A DNA stretch of 10,842 nucleotides, taken from assembly GCA_947442095.1 (NCBI GenBank), contig CANEVG010000088.1, positions 1-10,842 on the forward strand. Reading direction: 5' to 3'. This document shows, one piece after another, positions 6,546-10,842 of this stretch. The notes under the pieces are model-generated. The model did no database searches. It worked only from the letters and a program-made list of their open reading frames with translations, and had not been told where the DNA came from. The DNA comes from Sphingomonadaceae bacterium. Lineage in GTDB: Bacteria > Pseudomonadota > Alphaproteobacteria > Sphingomonadales > Sphingomonadaceae. Both the position numbers and the translations under genes were made by a program. The stretch's first letter is position 1. Each line of letters opens with the position of its first letter.

Positions 6546-7379
6546 ATGACCGACTATGTGATCGCAGACGAAACCGATGTGATGCCGCGCGACGGCACGA
6601 TCAAGCTGCATGGCCCCGCAGGCTATGAAGGCATGCGCAAGGCCGGGCGGCTCGCCGCCGAAATCCTCGACGCGCTTGTGCCCATGGTGCGCCCCGGCGT
6701 CACCACCGCCGCGATCGATGATGTCGTGCGGCAGATGACGCTGGATGGCGGCGCGGTCCCAGCCACGCTAGGCTATCGCGGCTATACCCATTCGTGCTGC
6801 ATCTCGATCAATCACGTGGTGTGCCACGGCATTCCCTCGGAAACGCGCGTGCTACGCGATGGCGATATTGTGAACATAGACGTGACGCCCCTGCTCGATG
6901 GCTGGCACGGCGATACCAGCCGCATGTACCTCGTCGGCGATGTGCCGCTGAAAGCGAAGCGGCTGGTCGATGTCACCTACGAGTGCCTGATGATCGGCAT
7001 CGAGCAAGTAAAGCCCGGCGCGCGGCTCGGTGATATCGGCGCGGCGATCCAGGCCCACGCCGAACGCCAGCGCTACGGCGTGGTGCGCGAGTTCTGCGGC
7101 CACGGCCTCGGCCGCCTGTTCCACGACGCCCCCGAAGTGATCCACGCCGCCCGCGCGGGCACCGGGCCAGAGCTCAAGCCGGGCATGTTCTTCACGATCG
7201 AGCCGATGATCAATCTCGGCAAGGCCGGGGTAAAACTCCTCGATGATGGTTGGACGGCGGTAACGCGCGACCGCTCGCTCTCCGCGCAGTTCGAACACTC
7301 GCTCGGCGTAACTGAGACGGGGGCCGAGATCTTCACGCTCAGCCCCGCCGGGCTGCACTGCCCGCCTTACGCGGCCTGA
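6546..7379 (+). CDS. map: Type I methionine aminopeptidase
   Basis: MetAP removes the initiator methionine from nascent proteins in the cytoplasm. From the chosen ATG the protein has 277 residues, close to the E. coli enzyme. The five metal ligands are Asp112 (N-I-D-V), Asp123 (G-D-T-S-R), His186 (G-H-G-L-G), Glu219 (T-I-E-P-M) and Glu250 (F-E-H-S-L-G). His94 in V-C-H-G-I-P is the substrate-side His. No N-terminal zinc-finger extension is present, so it is the bacterial type Ia form. The ATG at 6546 gives a family-like N-terminus (M-T-D-Y-V). An in-frame ATG at 6537 is equally possible and an upstream one at 6495 would overlap the lipoprotein gene. None has a strong Shine-Dalgarno. It follows the lipoprotein by 37 bp and may be co-transcribed. 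Confidence 0.95.
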   Translation: MTDYVIADETDVMPRDGTIKLHGPAGYEGMRKAGRLAAEILDALVPMVRPGVTTAAIDDVVRQMTLDGGAVPATLGYRGYTHSCCISINHVVCHGIPSETRVLRDGDIVNIDVTPLLDGWHGDTSRMYLVGDVPLKAKRLVDVTYECLMIGIEQVKPGARLGDIGAAIQAHAERQRYGVVREFCGHGLGRLFHDAPEVIHAARAGTGPELKPGMFFTIEPMINLGKAGVKLLDDGWTAVTRDRSLSAQFEHSLGVTETGAEIFTLSPAGLHCPPYAA

Positions 7380-7424
7380 CCCCCCGTCACGCGCTTCGCG
7401 CGCGCCACCCGTTTGAGCTTCGCC

Positions 7425-7459
7425 AAAATGGAGAGGGCCATCTTGATCCTCCCCATTTT
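7425..7459 (+). terminator. Hairpin downstream of map, possible intrinsic terminator
   Basis: AAAATGGAGAGG (7425-7436) pairs with CCTCCCCATTTT (7448-7459): 12 positions with one A-C mismatch around an 11-base loop. The closing TTTT gives a short U-run and the matching AAAA makes the structure usable on both strands. It lies 46 bp past the map stop. The U-run is short and the outer stem AT-rich, so efficiency is uncertain; it may instead be part of a decayed palindromic repeat. Confidence 0.5.
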
Positions 7460-7543
7460 CATGCGGTGCAACTGGGAAGCTGGTCCGCCAAAGGAGGGTC
7501 GGAGGGGTTGTCACCGACATCTGCCCAATATTCAGGCACCCAC

Positions 7544-7560
7544 TGCGCAAAAAGTGTGCA
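7544..7560. promoter_or_regulatory. Candidate NtrC binding site upstream of glnB
   Basis: TGCGCA-N5-TGTGCA is a 17 bp dyad with the same spacing as the NtrC consensus TGCACC-N5-GGTGCA; 9 of the 12 consensus positions match. Its centre is about 160 bp upstream of the predicted sigma-54 start, a normal enhancer distance. A second dyad, GCGCAACTTGCGC (7577-7589), is centred 31 bp downstream but does not follow the NtrC spacing. Confidence 0.35.
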
Positions 7561-7687
7561 TTTTTCGTTCGCACGCGCGCAACTTGCGCAATGCCGCCGC
7601 GCCTCTTGCGATCCCAATCTTGCCGCAGCAGAAGCAATTCCTACTTTCGCGCGGGGTTTGGATGGCCTACTGAAGGGTATAAGGGCG

Positions 7688-7703
7688 TGGCACGATTCTT
7701 GGA
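7688..7703 (+). promoter_or_regulatory. Sigma-54 (RpoN) promoter for glnB-glnA
   Basis: TGGCACG followed by four bases and TTGGA matches the -24/-12 consensus TGGCACG-N4-TTGCA/T at every fixed position except the -12 C, which is G. Element spacing is exact. The expected start is near 7713, giving an ~80 nt leader before glnB. Placement before a PII gene, a classical nitrogen-regulated target, strongly supports the call. Confidence 0.72.
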
Positions 7704-7793
7704 TGACAAGGTCTGCGTCGAACTCCGTACGAACAGCAACCGCCGGCAAAGCAAGCGCGCCAAGCCGGCCCAAAGCCTGCAGGGAATGATCGA

Positions 7794-8132
7794 GTGAAAA
7801 AGGTCGAAGCGATCATCAAGCCCTTCAAGCTGGACGAGGTGAAGGAGGCGCTGCACGAAATCGGCGTTTCCGGCATCACCGTCACCGAGGCCAAGGGCTT
7901 CGGACGGCAAAAGGGCCATACCGAACTCTATCGCGGCGCTGAATATGTCGTCGATTTCCTGCCCAAGGTGAAACTCGAAGTCGTCGTGCCCGACACCTTG
8001 GCAGACCGTGTGGTCGAGGCGATTGCCGCCGCTGCGCAGACCGGGCGCATCGGTGATGGCAAGATCTTCGTCTTCGCCGTCGAAAGCGCCCTGCGCATCC
8101 GCACCGGCGAGCGGGATAACGACGCGATCTGA
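7794..8132 (+). CDS. glnB: Nitrogen regulatory protein PII
   Basis: PII is a small trimeric cytosolic signal protein that integrates 2-oxoglutarate, ATP/ADP and (through GlnD uridylylation) glutamine levels, and controls NtrB and GlnE. It has 112 residues, the standard length. The T-loop E-L-Y-R-G-A-E-Y carries the uridylylated Tyr51. The Q-K-G-H-T-E-L-Y-R-G segment (about 39-48) and the C-terminal T-G-x-I-G-D-G-K-I-F-V motif are intact. The start codon is GTG (7794-7796), supported by AGGGA (7781-7785) 8 nt upstream and by the canonical M-K-K-V-E-A-I-I-K-P opening. Linkage to glnA and the sigma-54 promoter favours glnB over glnK, which is normally beside amtB. It lies 86 bp upstream of glnA, in the same operon. 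Confidence 0.97.
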   Translation: MKKVEAIIKPFKLDEVKEALHEIGVSGITVTEAKGFGRQKGHTELYRGAEYVVDFLPKVKLEVVVPDTLADRVVEAIAAAAQTGRIGDGKIFVFAVESALRIRTGERDNDAI

Positions 8133-8141
8133 TCTTAACCT

Positions 8142-8161
8142 GGCGGGAGGCTTCTCCCGCC
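8142..8161 (+). ncRNA. RNA hairpin 1 in the glnB-glnA gap
   Basis: GGCGGGAG (8142-8149), loop GCTT, CTCCCGCC (8154-8161): a perfect 8 bp GC-rich stem 9 nt after the glnB stop. No U-run follows (the next bases are GCCAAAATC), so a complete intrinsic terminator is unlikely. It may act as a 3' stabiliser of glnB mRNA, a partial attenuator or a processing site that sets the glnB:glnA ratio. Confidence 0.6.
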
Positions 8162-8181
8162 GCCAAAATCCACCCCTGAGA

Positions 8182-8201
8182 GCCCCGGAACAGACCGGGG
8201 C
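8182..8201 (+). ncRNA. RNA hairpin 2 directly upstream of the glnA ribosome binding site
   Basis: GCCCCGG (8182-8188), loop AACAGA, CCGGGGC (8195-8201): a perfect 7 bp stem ending 5 nt before the AAAGGA Shine-Dalgarno (8207-8212) of glnA. It lies close enough to influence ribosome entry, although the Shine-Dalgarno itself stays unpaired. Confidence 0.55.
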
Positions 8202-8218
8202 CAGTTAAAGGACCAGCG

Positions 8219-9628
8219 ATGGCTACTGCAAAGGACATTCTCGCCCGCATCAAGGACGAGGAAATCGAATGGGTTGATCTGCGTTTCACTGATCCGAAGG
8301 GCAAGTGGCAGCACCTTACGATGGTCTCGACCGTGCTCGGCGAGGACGAACTGGAAGACGGCCTGATGTTCGACGGCTCCTCAATCGAGGGCTGGAAGGC
8401 GATCAATGAGTCCGACATGATCCTCAAGCCCGATCTCGATGCAGTCTATATCGATCCGTTCTCGGCCACCCCGATGCTGATCATCTGCTGCGACATCGTG
8501 GAGCCTTCGACTGGCGAACTCTATGCCCGCGATCCCCGCTCGACCGCCAAGCGCGCCGAAGCCTTCGTCAAGACGAGCGGCGTGGGCGACACGGTCTATG
8601 TCGGTCCCGAAGCCGAATTCTTCATCTTTGACGACGTCAAGTTCTATGACGGCTACGACGGCAACGGCTTCAAGATCGACGACATCGAGCTGCCGACCAA
8701 CTCGAATCGCGATTACGAAAGCGGCAACCTCGCCCACCGTCCACGCGCCAAAGGCGGCTACTTCCCGGTCGCGCCGGTTGACAGCTGCGTCGATATCCGC
8801 GCCGAGATGGTCCGCACCATGATCGACATGGGCCTACCTTGCGACAAGCATCACCACGAAGTCGCCTCCGCTCAGCACGAGCTGGGCCTGACTTTCGGCA
8901 CACTCGTCCAGACCGCAGACCGCATGCAGGTCTACAAGTACGTCGTGCATCAGGTCGCGCAGGCTTATGGCAAGACGGCCACATTCATGCCCAAGCCGAT
9001 CAAGACCGATAATGGCAGCGGCATGCACACGCACATCTCCATCTGGGATGGCGGCAAACCGCTTTTCGCCGGCAACGGCTATGCCGGCCTGTCCGACATG
9101 TGCCTCTACTTCATCGGCGGCGTGATCAAGCACGCCAAGTCGCTGAATGCCTTCACCAACCCAACCACCAACAGCTACAAGCGTCTGGTGCCGGGCTATG
9201 AAGCCCCCGTGCTGCTCGCCTATTCGGCGCGCAACCGTTCGGCCTCGTGCCGCATCCCCTATGGTGCGGGCAGCAAGGCCAAGCGCGTGGAATTCCGCTT
9301 TCCCGATGCGATGGCCAACCCCTACTTGTGCTACGCTGCGCTGGTTCAGGCCGGTCTCGACGGGATCAAGAACAAGATCCACCCGGGCGAAGCGATGGAC
9401 AAGAACCTCTATGATCTGCCCCCGGCCGAACTCGCCGAAGTGCCGACAGTCTGCGGTTCGCTGCGCGAAGCGCTGGACTCGCTGGCAGCCGATCACGATT
9501 ACCTGCTCCAGGGCGGCGTGTTCACCAAGGACCAGATCGAAGCCTATATCGAGCTCAAGTGGCCCGAAGTTATGCGCTGGGAAACCACGCCCTCGGCGGT
9601 CGAGTTCGACATGTATTACAGCGCCTGA
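8219..9628 (+). CDS. glnA: Glutamine synthetase type I, adenylylation-controlled
   Basis: GlnA condenses glutamate and ammonium with ATP to glutamine and forms a cytosolic dodecamer. The 469 residues match the GSI-beta class. Visible motifs are F-D-G-S-S-I-E-G-W (51-59), E-A-E-F-F-I-F (131-137) with metal ligands Glu131 and Glu133, D-N-G-S-G-M-H-T-H (264-272) with His270, N-P-T-T-N-S-Y-K-R-L (314-323) and A-R-N-R-S-A-S (337-343). The adenylylation loop K-N-L-Y-D-L-P-P places the modified Tyr at 398, so GlnE control is expected. The start ATG is preceded by AAAGGA with 6 nt spacing. It shares the sigma-54 promoter before glnB and is closed by an intrinsic terminator 24 bp after the stop. No frame damage is seen. 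Confidence 0.98.
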   Translation: MATAKDILARIKDEEIEWVDLRFTDPKGKWQHLTMVSTVLGEDELEDGLMFDGSSIEGWKAINESDMILKPDLDAVYIDPFSATPMLIICCDIVEPSTGELYARDPRSTAKRAEAFVKTSGVGDTVYVGPEAEFFIFDDVKFYDGYDGNGFKIDDIELPTNSNRDYESGNLAHRPRAKGGYFPVAPVDSCVDIRAEMVRTMIDMGLPCDKHHHEVASAQHELGLTFGTLVQTADRMQVYKYVVHQVAQAYGKTATFMPKPIKTDNGSGMHTHISIWDGGKPLFAGNGYAGLSDMCLYFIGGVIKHAKSLNAFTNPTTNSYKRLVPGYEAPVLLAYSARNRSASCRIPYGAGSKAKRVEFRFPDAMANPYLCYAALVQAGLDGIKNKIHPGEAMDKNLYDLPPAELAEVPTVCGSLREALDSLAADHDYLLQGGVFTKDQIEAYIELKWPEVMRWETTPSAVEFDMYYSA

Positions 9629-9652
9629 TTTTTTCAGACGCTACGTTTCAGG

Positions 9653-9683
9653 AAAAGGCGCCCGGGAAACCGGGCGCCTTTTT
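9653..9683 (+). terminator. Strong intrinsic terminator after glnA (bidirectional)
   Basis: GGCGCCCGG (9657-9665), loop GAAA, CCGGGCGCC (9670-9678), then five T. A preceding AAAA (9653-9656) extends the pairing and makes the mirror image a terminator for the minus strand as well. It sits between the convergent glnA and MarR-family gene stops (9628 and 9698) and should insulate both. Confidence 0.93.
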
Positions 9684-9697
9684 CGTTGGGCGGACCG

Positions 9698-10219
9698 TCA
9701 CAGCGCGACTGGGTGGGCCTGCTCTCGGAAGTCGGCCGGAATCGGGCAATCGTTGCAAACGCGGTTGTCGCAAAGCCTGCAAAGCGTGCAGCGCTCTGCG
9801 TCCGTTGTCTCCATCGATGCCAGGATCTTGTGCAGCAGCGCAGCGAAGGTGTTCTGCTCTTCGTCGGCCAGCGGGGCCAGGAGGGGCCTAATGGCGGCAA
9901 GACGCCCGAGCAGCAGCTCCTCGCGAAGCACTTTGCCCTGCCCTGTCAGGTGAAGCGCGATGGCGCGCTTGTCGCGTCCCTGGCGGCGCTCGACTAGGCC
10001 GTCCGCTACCAGCCGATCCACCAGTCGCACGGTTCCGGGGTGCGAGAGGCCCAGAATGCGCCGCAACTGATCGTTGGACGGGCCAAGGCCATAGCCAATG
10101 ACGACCATGGCGGCCGGAGTCTCTCCAGCGTGGCCCAGGATCGCGCGCGCGGCGCTCTCGATCCGGTCTGCGACAGCAAGCCCGACGGCGCCGAGCAGAT
10201 TGGTGGTTCGGTCCAACAT
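9698..10219 (-). CDS. MarR-family transcriptional regulator with C-terminal cysteine cluster
   Basis: A 173-residue winged-helix regulator. The DNA-binding core runs from about residue 35 to 100: a helix-turn-helix L-R-R-I-L-G-L-S-H-P-G-T-V-R-L-V-D-R-L (52-70), then the wing G-L-V-E-R-R-Q-G-R-D-K-R-A (74-86), typical of MarR. The tail has five cysteines, C144, C147, C150, C155 and C158 (C-x2-C-x2-C-x4-C-x2-C), suited to a metal, Fe-S or thiol sensor; this function is inferred. I chose ATG 10217-10219. An upstream in-frame ATG at 10279 lies within the operator region. A promoter with TTGAAA and TATAGC boxes puts the +1 at or next to the ATG, which fits the absence of a Shine-Dalgarno (leaderless mRNA). 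It is divergent from the NTF2-like gene and shares operators with it, so it probably autoregulates and controls that gene. Confidence 0.88.
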   Translation of the reverse strand: MLDRTTNLLGAVGLAVADRIESAARAILGHAGETPAAMVVIGYGLGPSNDQLRRILGLSHPGTVRLVDRLVADGLVERRQGRDKRAIALHLTGQGKVLREELLLGRLAAIRPLLAPLADEEQNTFAALLHKILASMETTDAERCTLCRLCDNRVCNDCPIPADFREQAHPVAL

Positions 10220-10226
10220 CGGAAGA

Positions 10227-10255
10227 GCTATATGTGCACACCGCACATTTTTCAA
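10227..10255 (-). promoter_or_regulatory. Promoter of the MarR-family gene
   Basis: On the minus strand, TTGAAA (10250-10255) and TATAGC (10227-10232) are separated by exactly 17 bp. Seven bases separate the -10 box from the ATG at 10219, so transcription would start at or next to the A of the start codon. Operator 1 fills the spacer. Confidence 0.6.
10232..10248. promoter_or_regulatory. Operator 1, ATGTGC-N5-GCACAT palindrome
   Basis: A perfect 6+6 inverted repeat with a 5 bp spacer (ACACC), 17 bp long, the usual size of a MarR dimer site. It lies in the -35/-10 spacer of the regulator's own promoter, so binding there would block RNA polymerase. Confidence 0.75.
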
Positions 10256-10256
10256 C

Positions 10257-10286
10257 TTGACGATATGTGCGCTCCGCACGTATTTT
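10257..10286 (+). promoter_or_regulatory. Promoter of the NTF2-like gene
   Basis: TTGACG (10257-10262) and TATTTT (10281-10286) with an 18 bp spacer. Transcription would start near 10293-10294, about 40 nt before the ATG. Its -35 box is one base from the -35 box of the divergent MarR promoter, so two polymerases could hardly bind at once. Operator 2 fills the spacer. Confidence 0.55.
10263..10283. promoter_or_regulatory. Operator 2, extended palindrome of the same family
   Basis: ATATGTGC (10263-10270), spacer GCTCC, GCACGTAT (10276-10283): 8+8 arms with one mismatch. The core ATGTGC-N5-GCAC matches operator 1. Centres are 33 bp apart, about three helical turns, so two dimers would bind the same face of the DNA. 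Confidence 0.72.
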
Positions 10287-10333
10287 TCTTGTCAGGACTC
10301 AAGATCCCCCCAACCACCGCAGCGGAGCGCGCC

Positions 10334-10717
10334 ATGAACGACGGACCTGCAGCCTTCCTCTCCTCCGGTCACCAGGACTTCTTTGATCGATTCAAGTCCT
10401 TCTGGGCGGCACCCTCGGGACTTCGCGTGCCCGAACTTATTGCACCCGATGCGACGATCCACTTCACCGGCGCGGGAACGTTCTCTGGGCACGAATACAT
10501 CGACGTGATGGACGGCATGCTGGCCACGATGGACGATCTGGTCGTTACCCCGCTCGACTGCGCGGGACATGGCGACCGGCTCTACATCGCGTGGGAGACC
10601 TCGGTCACGCTCTATGGATCGCACCGCACCTATCTGGGTGTGGACCGGTTTCGCCTCCGGAACGGAATGGCGATCGAGGAGCAGGTCATCTTCGACTCCG
10701 CGATTCTCCAGCCCTGA
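10334..10717 (+). CDS. NTF2/SnoaL-like family protein
   Basis: A 127-residue single-domain protein of the NTF2-like fold (nuclear transport factor 2/SnoaL-like). The pattern is an N-terminal helix (H-Q-D-F-F-D-R-F-K-S-F-W, about 13-24), a L-I-A-P-D-A-T-I-H-F-T-G segment (35-46), a F-S-G-H-E-Y-I-D helix entry (50-57), and late beta strands with R-L-Y-I-A-W-E-T-S (82-90) and a closing E-Q-V-I-F-D-S (116-122). Members include small isomerases, hydrolases and ligand-binding proteins; the exact activity cannot be told. No signal peptide is present. The ATG follows GGAG (10324-10327) at 6 nt. The frame is open further upstream, but that part is antisense to the regulator. It is divergent from the MarR-family gene and lies behind operator 2, so it is the likely target. 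Confidence 0.82.
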   Translation: MNDGPAAFLSSGHQDFFDRFKSFWAAPSGLRVPELIAPDATIHFTGAGTFSGHEYIDVMDGMLATMDDLVVTPLDCAGHGDRLYIAWETSVTLYGSHRTYLGVDRFRLRNGMAIEEQVIFDSAILQP

Positions 10718-10842
10718 TCGCTGACAGCCCCCCAATCCCCTGGTGGGGAGGGCCCCAAGGGAGGGGAAGAAGGTCAATCCCCTCACCCCAGCACGCACAA
10801 TTTTCTTACATCCCAATGATCTGCCATAGCCCTGCGCAGGCC
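10718..10842. other. Non-coding tail of the window
   Basis: No gene is recognisable in the last 125 bases. There is a short stem TCCCC/GGGGA (10736-10749, loop TGGT) without a U-run, a direct repeat CAATCCCCT (10733-10741 and 10775-10783), and an AT-richer stretch near 10795-10835 that could be upstream DNA of a next gene. No promoter there is convincing. Confidence 0.35.

Larger units (their letters stand above)
7380..7793. other. Long intergenic region between map and glnB
   Basis: About 414 bp with no convincing gene. Short frames exist on both strands (for example 7466-7789 plus and 7459-7773 minus), but none resembles a known family and they run across the sigma-54 promoter. From left to right it holds a GC-rich run after the map stop, a strong hairpin (7425-7459), a stretch at 7480-7510 that looks like a decayed alphaproteobacterial intergenic repeat, a possible NtrC dyad (7544-7560), a second dyad (7577-7589), the sigma-54 promoter (7688-7703) and an ~80 nt leader for glnB. 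Confidence 0.6.

Noticed and set aside
7466..7789. A 107-codon plus-strand frame before glnB
   Set aside because: It runs through the sigma-54 promoter and the hairpin-rich gap, has no family resemblance, and would not be fully inside the transcript starting near 7713.
7703..7789. Possible 28-codon leader peptide upstream of glnB
   Set aside because: Its ATG lies at the -12 promoter element, upstream of the expected transcript start, and it has no ribosome binding site or regulatory codon run.
10040..10333. N-terminal extension of the NTF2-like protein
   Set aside because: It is antisense to the MarR gene and crosses both promoters and operators. The ATG at 10334 has its own GGAG and matches the family length.
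10733..10783. Two CAATCCCCT copies as a CRISPR-like or iteron array
   Set aside because: Only two 9 bp copies are present in a C-rich stretch, with no regular spacing or neighbouring replication or cas genes.
10292..10816. A 174-codon minus-strand frame opposite the NTF2-like gene
   Set aside because: It is a mirror of a well-supported coding region with no motif, and it runs into a non-coding tail.
1..10842. tRNA, rRNA, CRISPR array, prophage or defence genes
   Set aside because: Read on both strands, I found no cloverleaf, regular repeat/spacer pattern, integrase or nuclease gene. The region is mostly core chromosome.

Overview
The window is GC-rich with dense, short-gapped genes. Its proteins (type 2 ArgC, M17 aminopeptidase, GlnB-GlnA pair, type I MetAP, Fhs) look alphaproteobacterial and most like Sphingomonadales (Novosphingobium/Erythrobacter-like). 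That placement rests on recognising protein style and gene order; no search was run. Most of the window is chromosomal housekeeping DNA. The most distinctive part is a small divergent regulator locus at the right end.

Left (1-2316): the C-terminal end of a type I phosphodiesterase/alkaline-phosphatase-family protein converges on fhs (formate--tetrahydrofolate ligase, minus strand). Between the two stop codons lies a ~165 bp palindromic, MITE-like element bounded by TA dinucleotides.

Centre-left (2435-5662, minus strand): a tight four-gene run, read right to left: M17 leucyl aminopeptidase, a short SH3-only protein that looks like the front half of a C40 (NlpC/P60) peptidase, argC (N-acetyl-gamma-glutamyl-phosphate reductase) and a DUF427 protein. 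The last two junctions are ATGA overlaps, so the genes are probably translated as one coupled unit.

Centre-right (5708-7379, plus strand): a lipoprotein with a DUF4163/DUF3298 (RsiV-like) ectodomain starts only 45 bp from the divergent aminopeptidase. It is followed by map (methionine aminopeptidase). A ~414 bp gap follows with no convincing gene; it holds a hairpin, a possible NtrC site and a near-consensus sigma-54 promoter that feeds the next operon.

Nitrogen block (7794-9683, plus strand): glnB (PII, GTG start, Tyr51 present) and glnA (adenylylatable GS-I, Tyr398), separated by two RNA hairpins and closed by a strong intrinsic terminator. Together they sense nitrogen status and assimilate ammonium.

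Right end (9698-10717): a MarR-family regulator with a five-cysteine C-terminal tail (minus strand) is transcribed divergently from a small NTF2/SnoaL-like protein (plus strand). Two ATGTGC-N5-GCACAT-type operators, 33 bp apart centre to centre, each fill the -35/-10 spacer of one of two back-to-back promoters. The regulator mRNA appears to be leaderless. The last 125 bases contain no recognisable gene.
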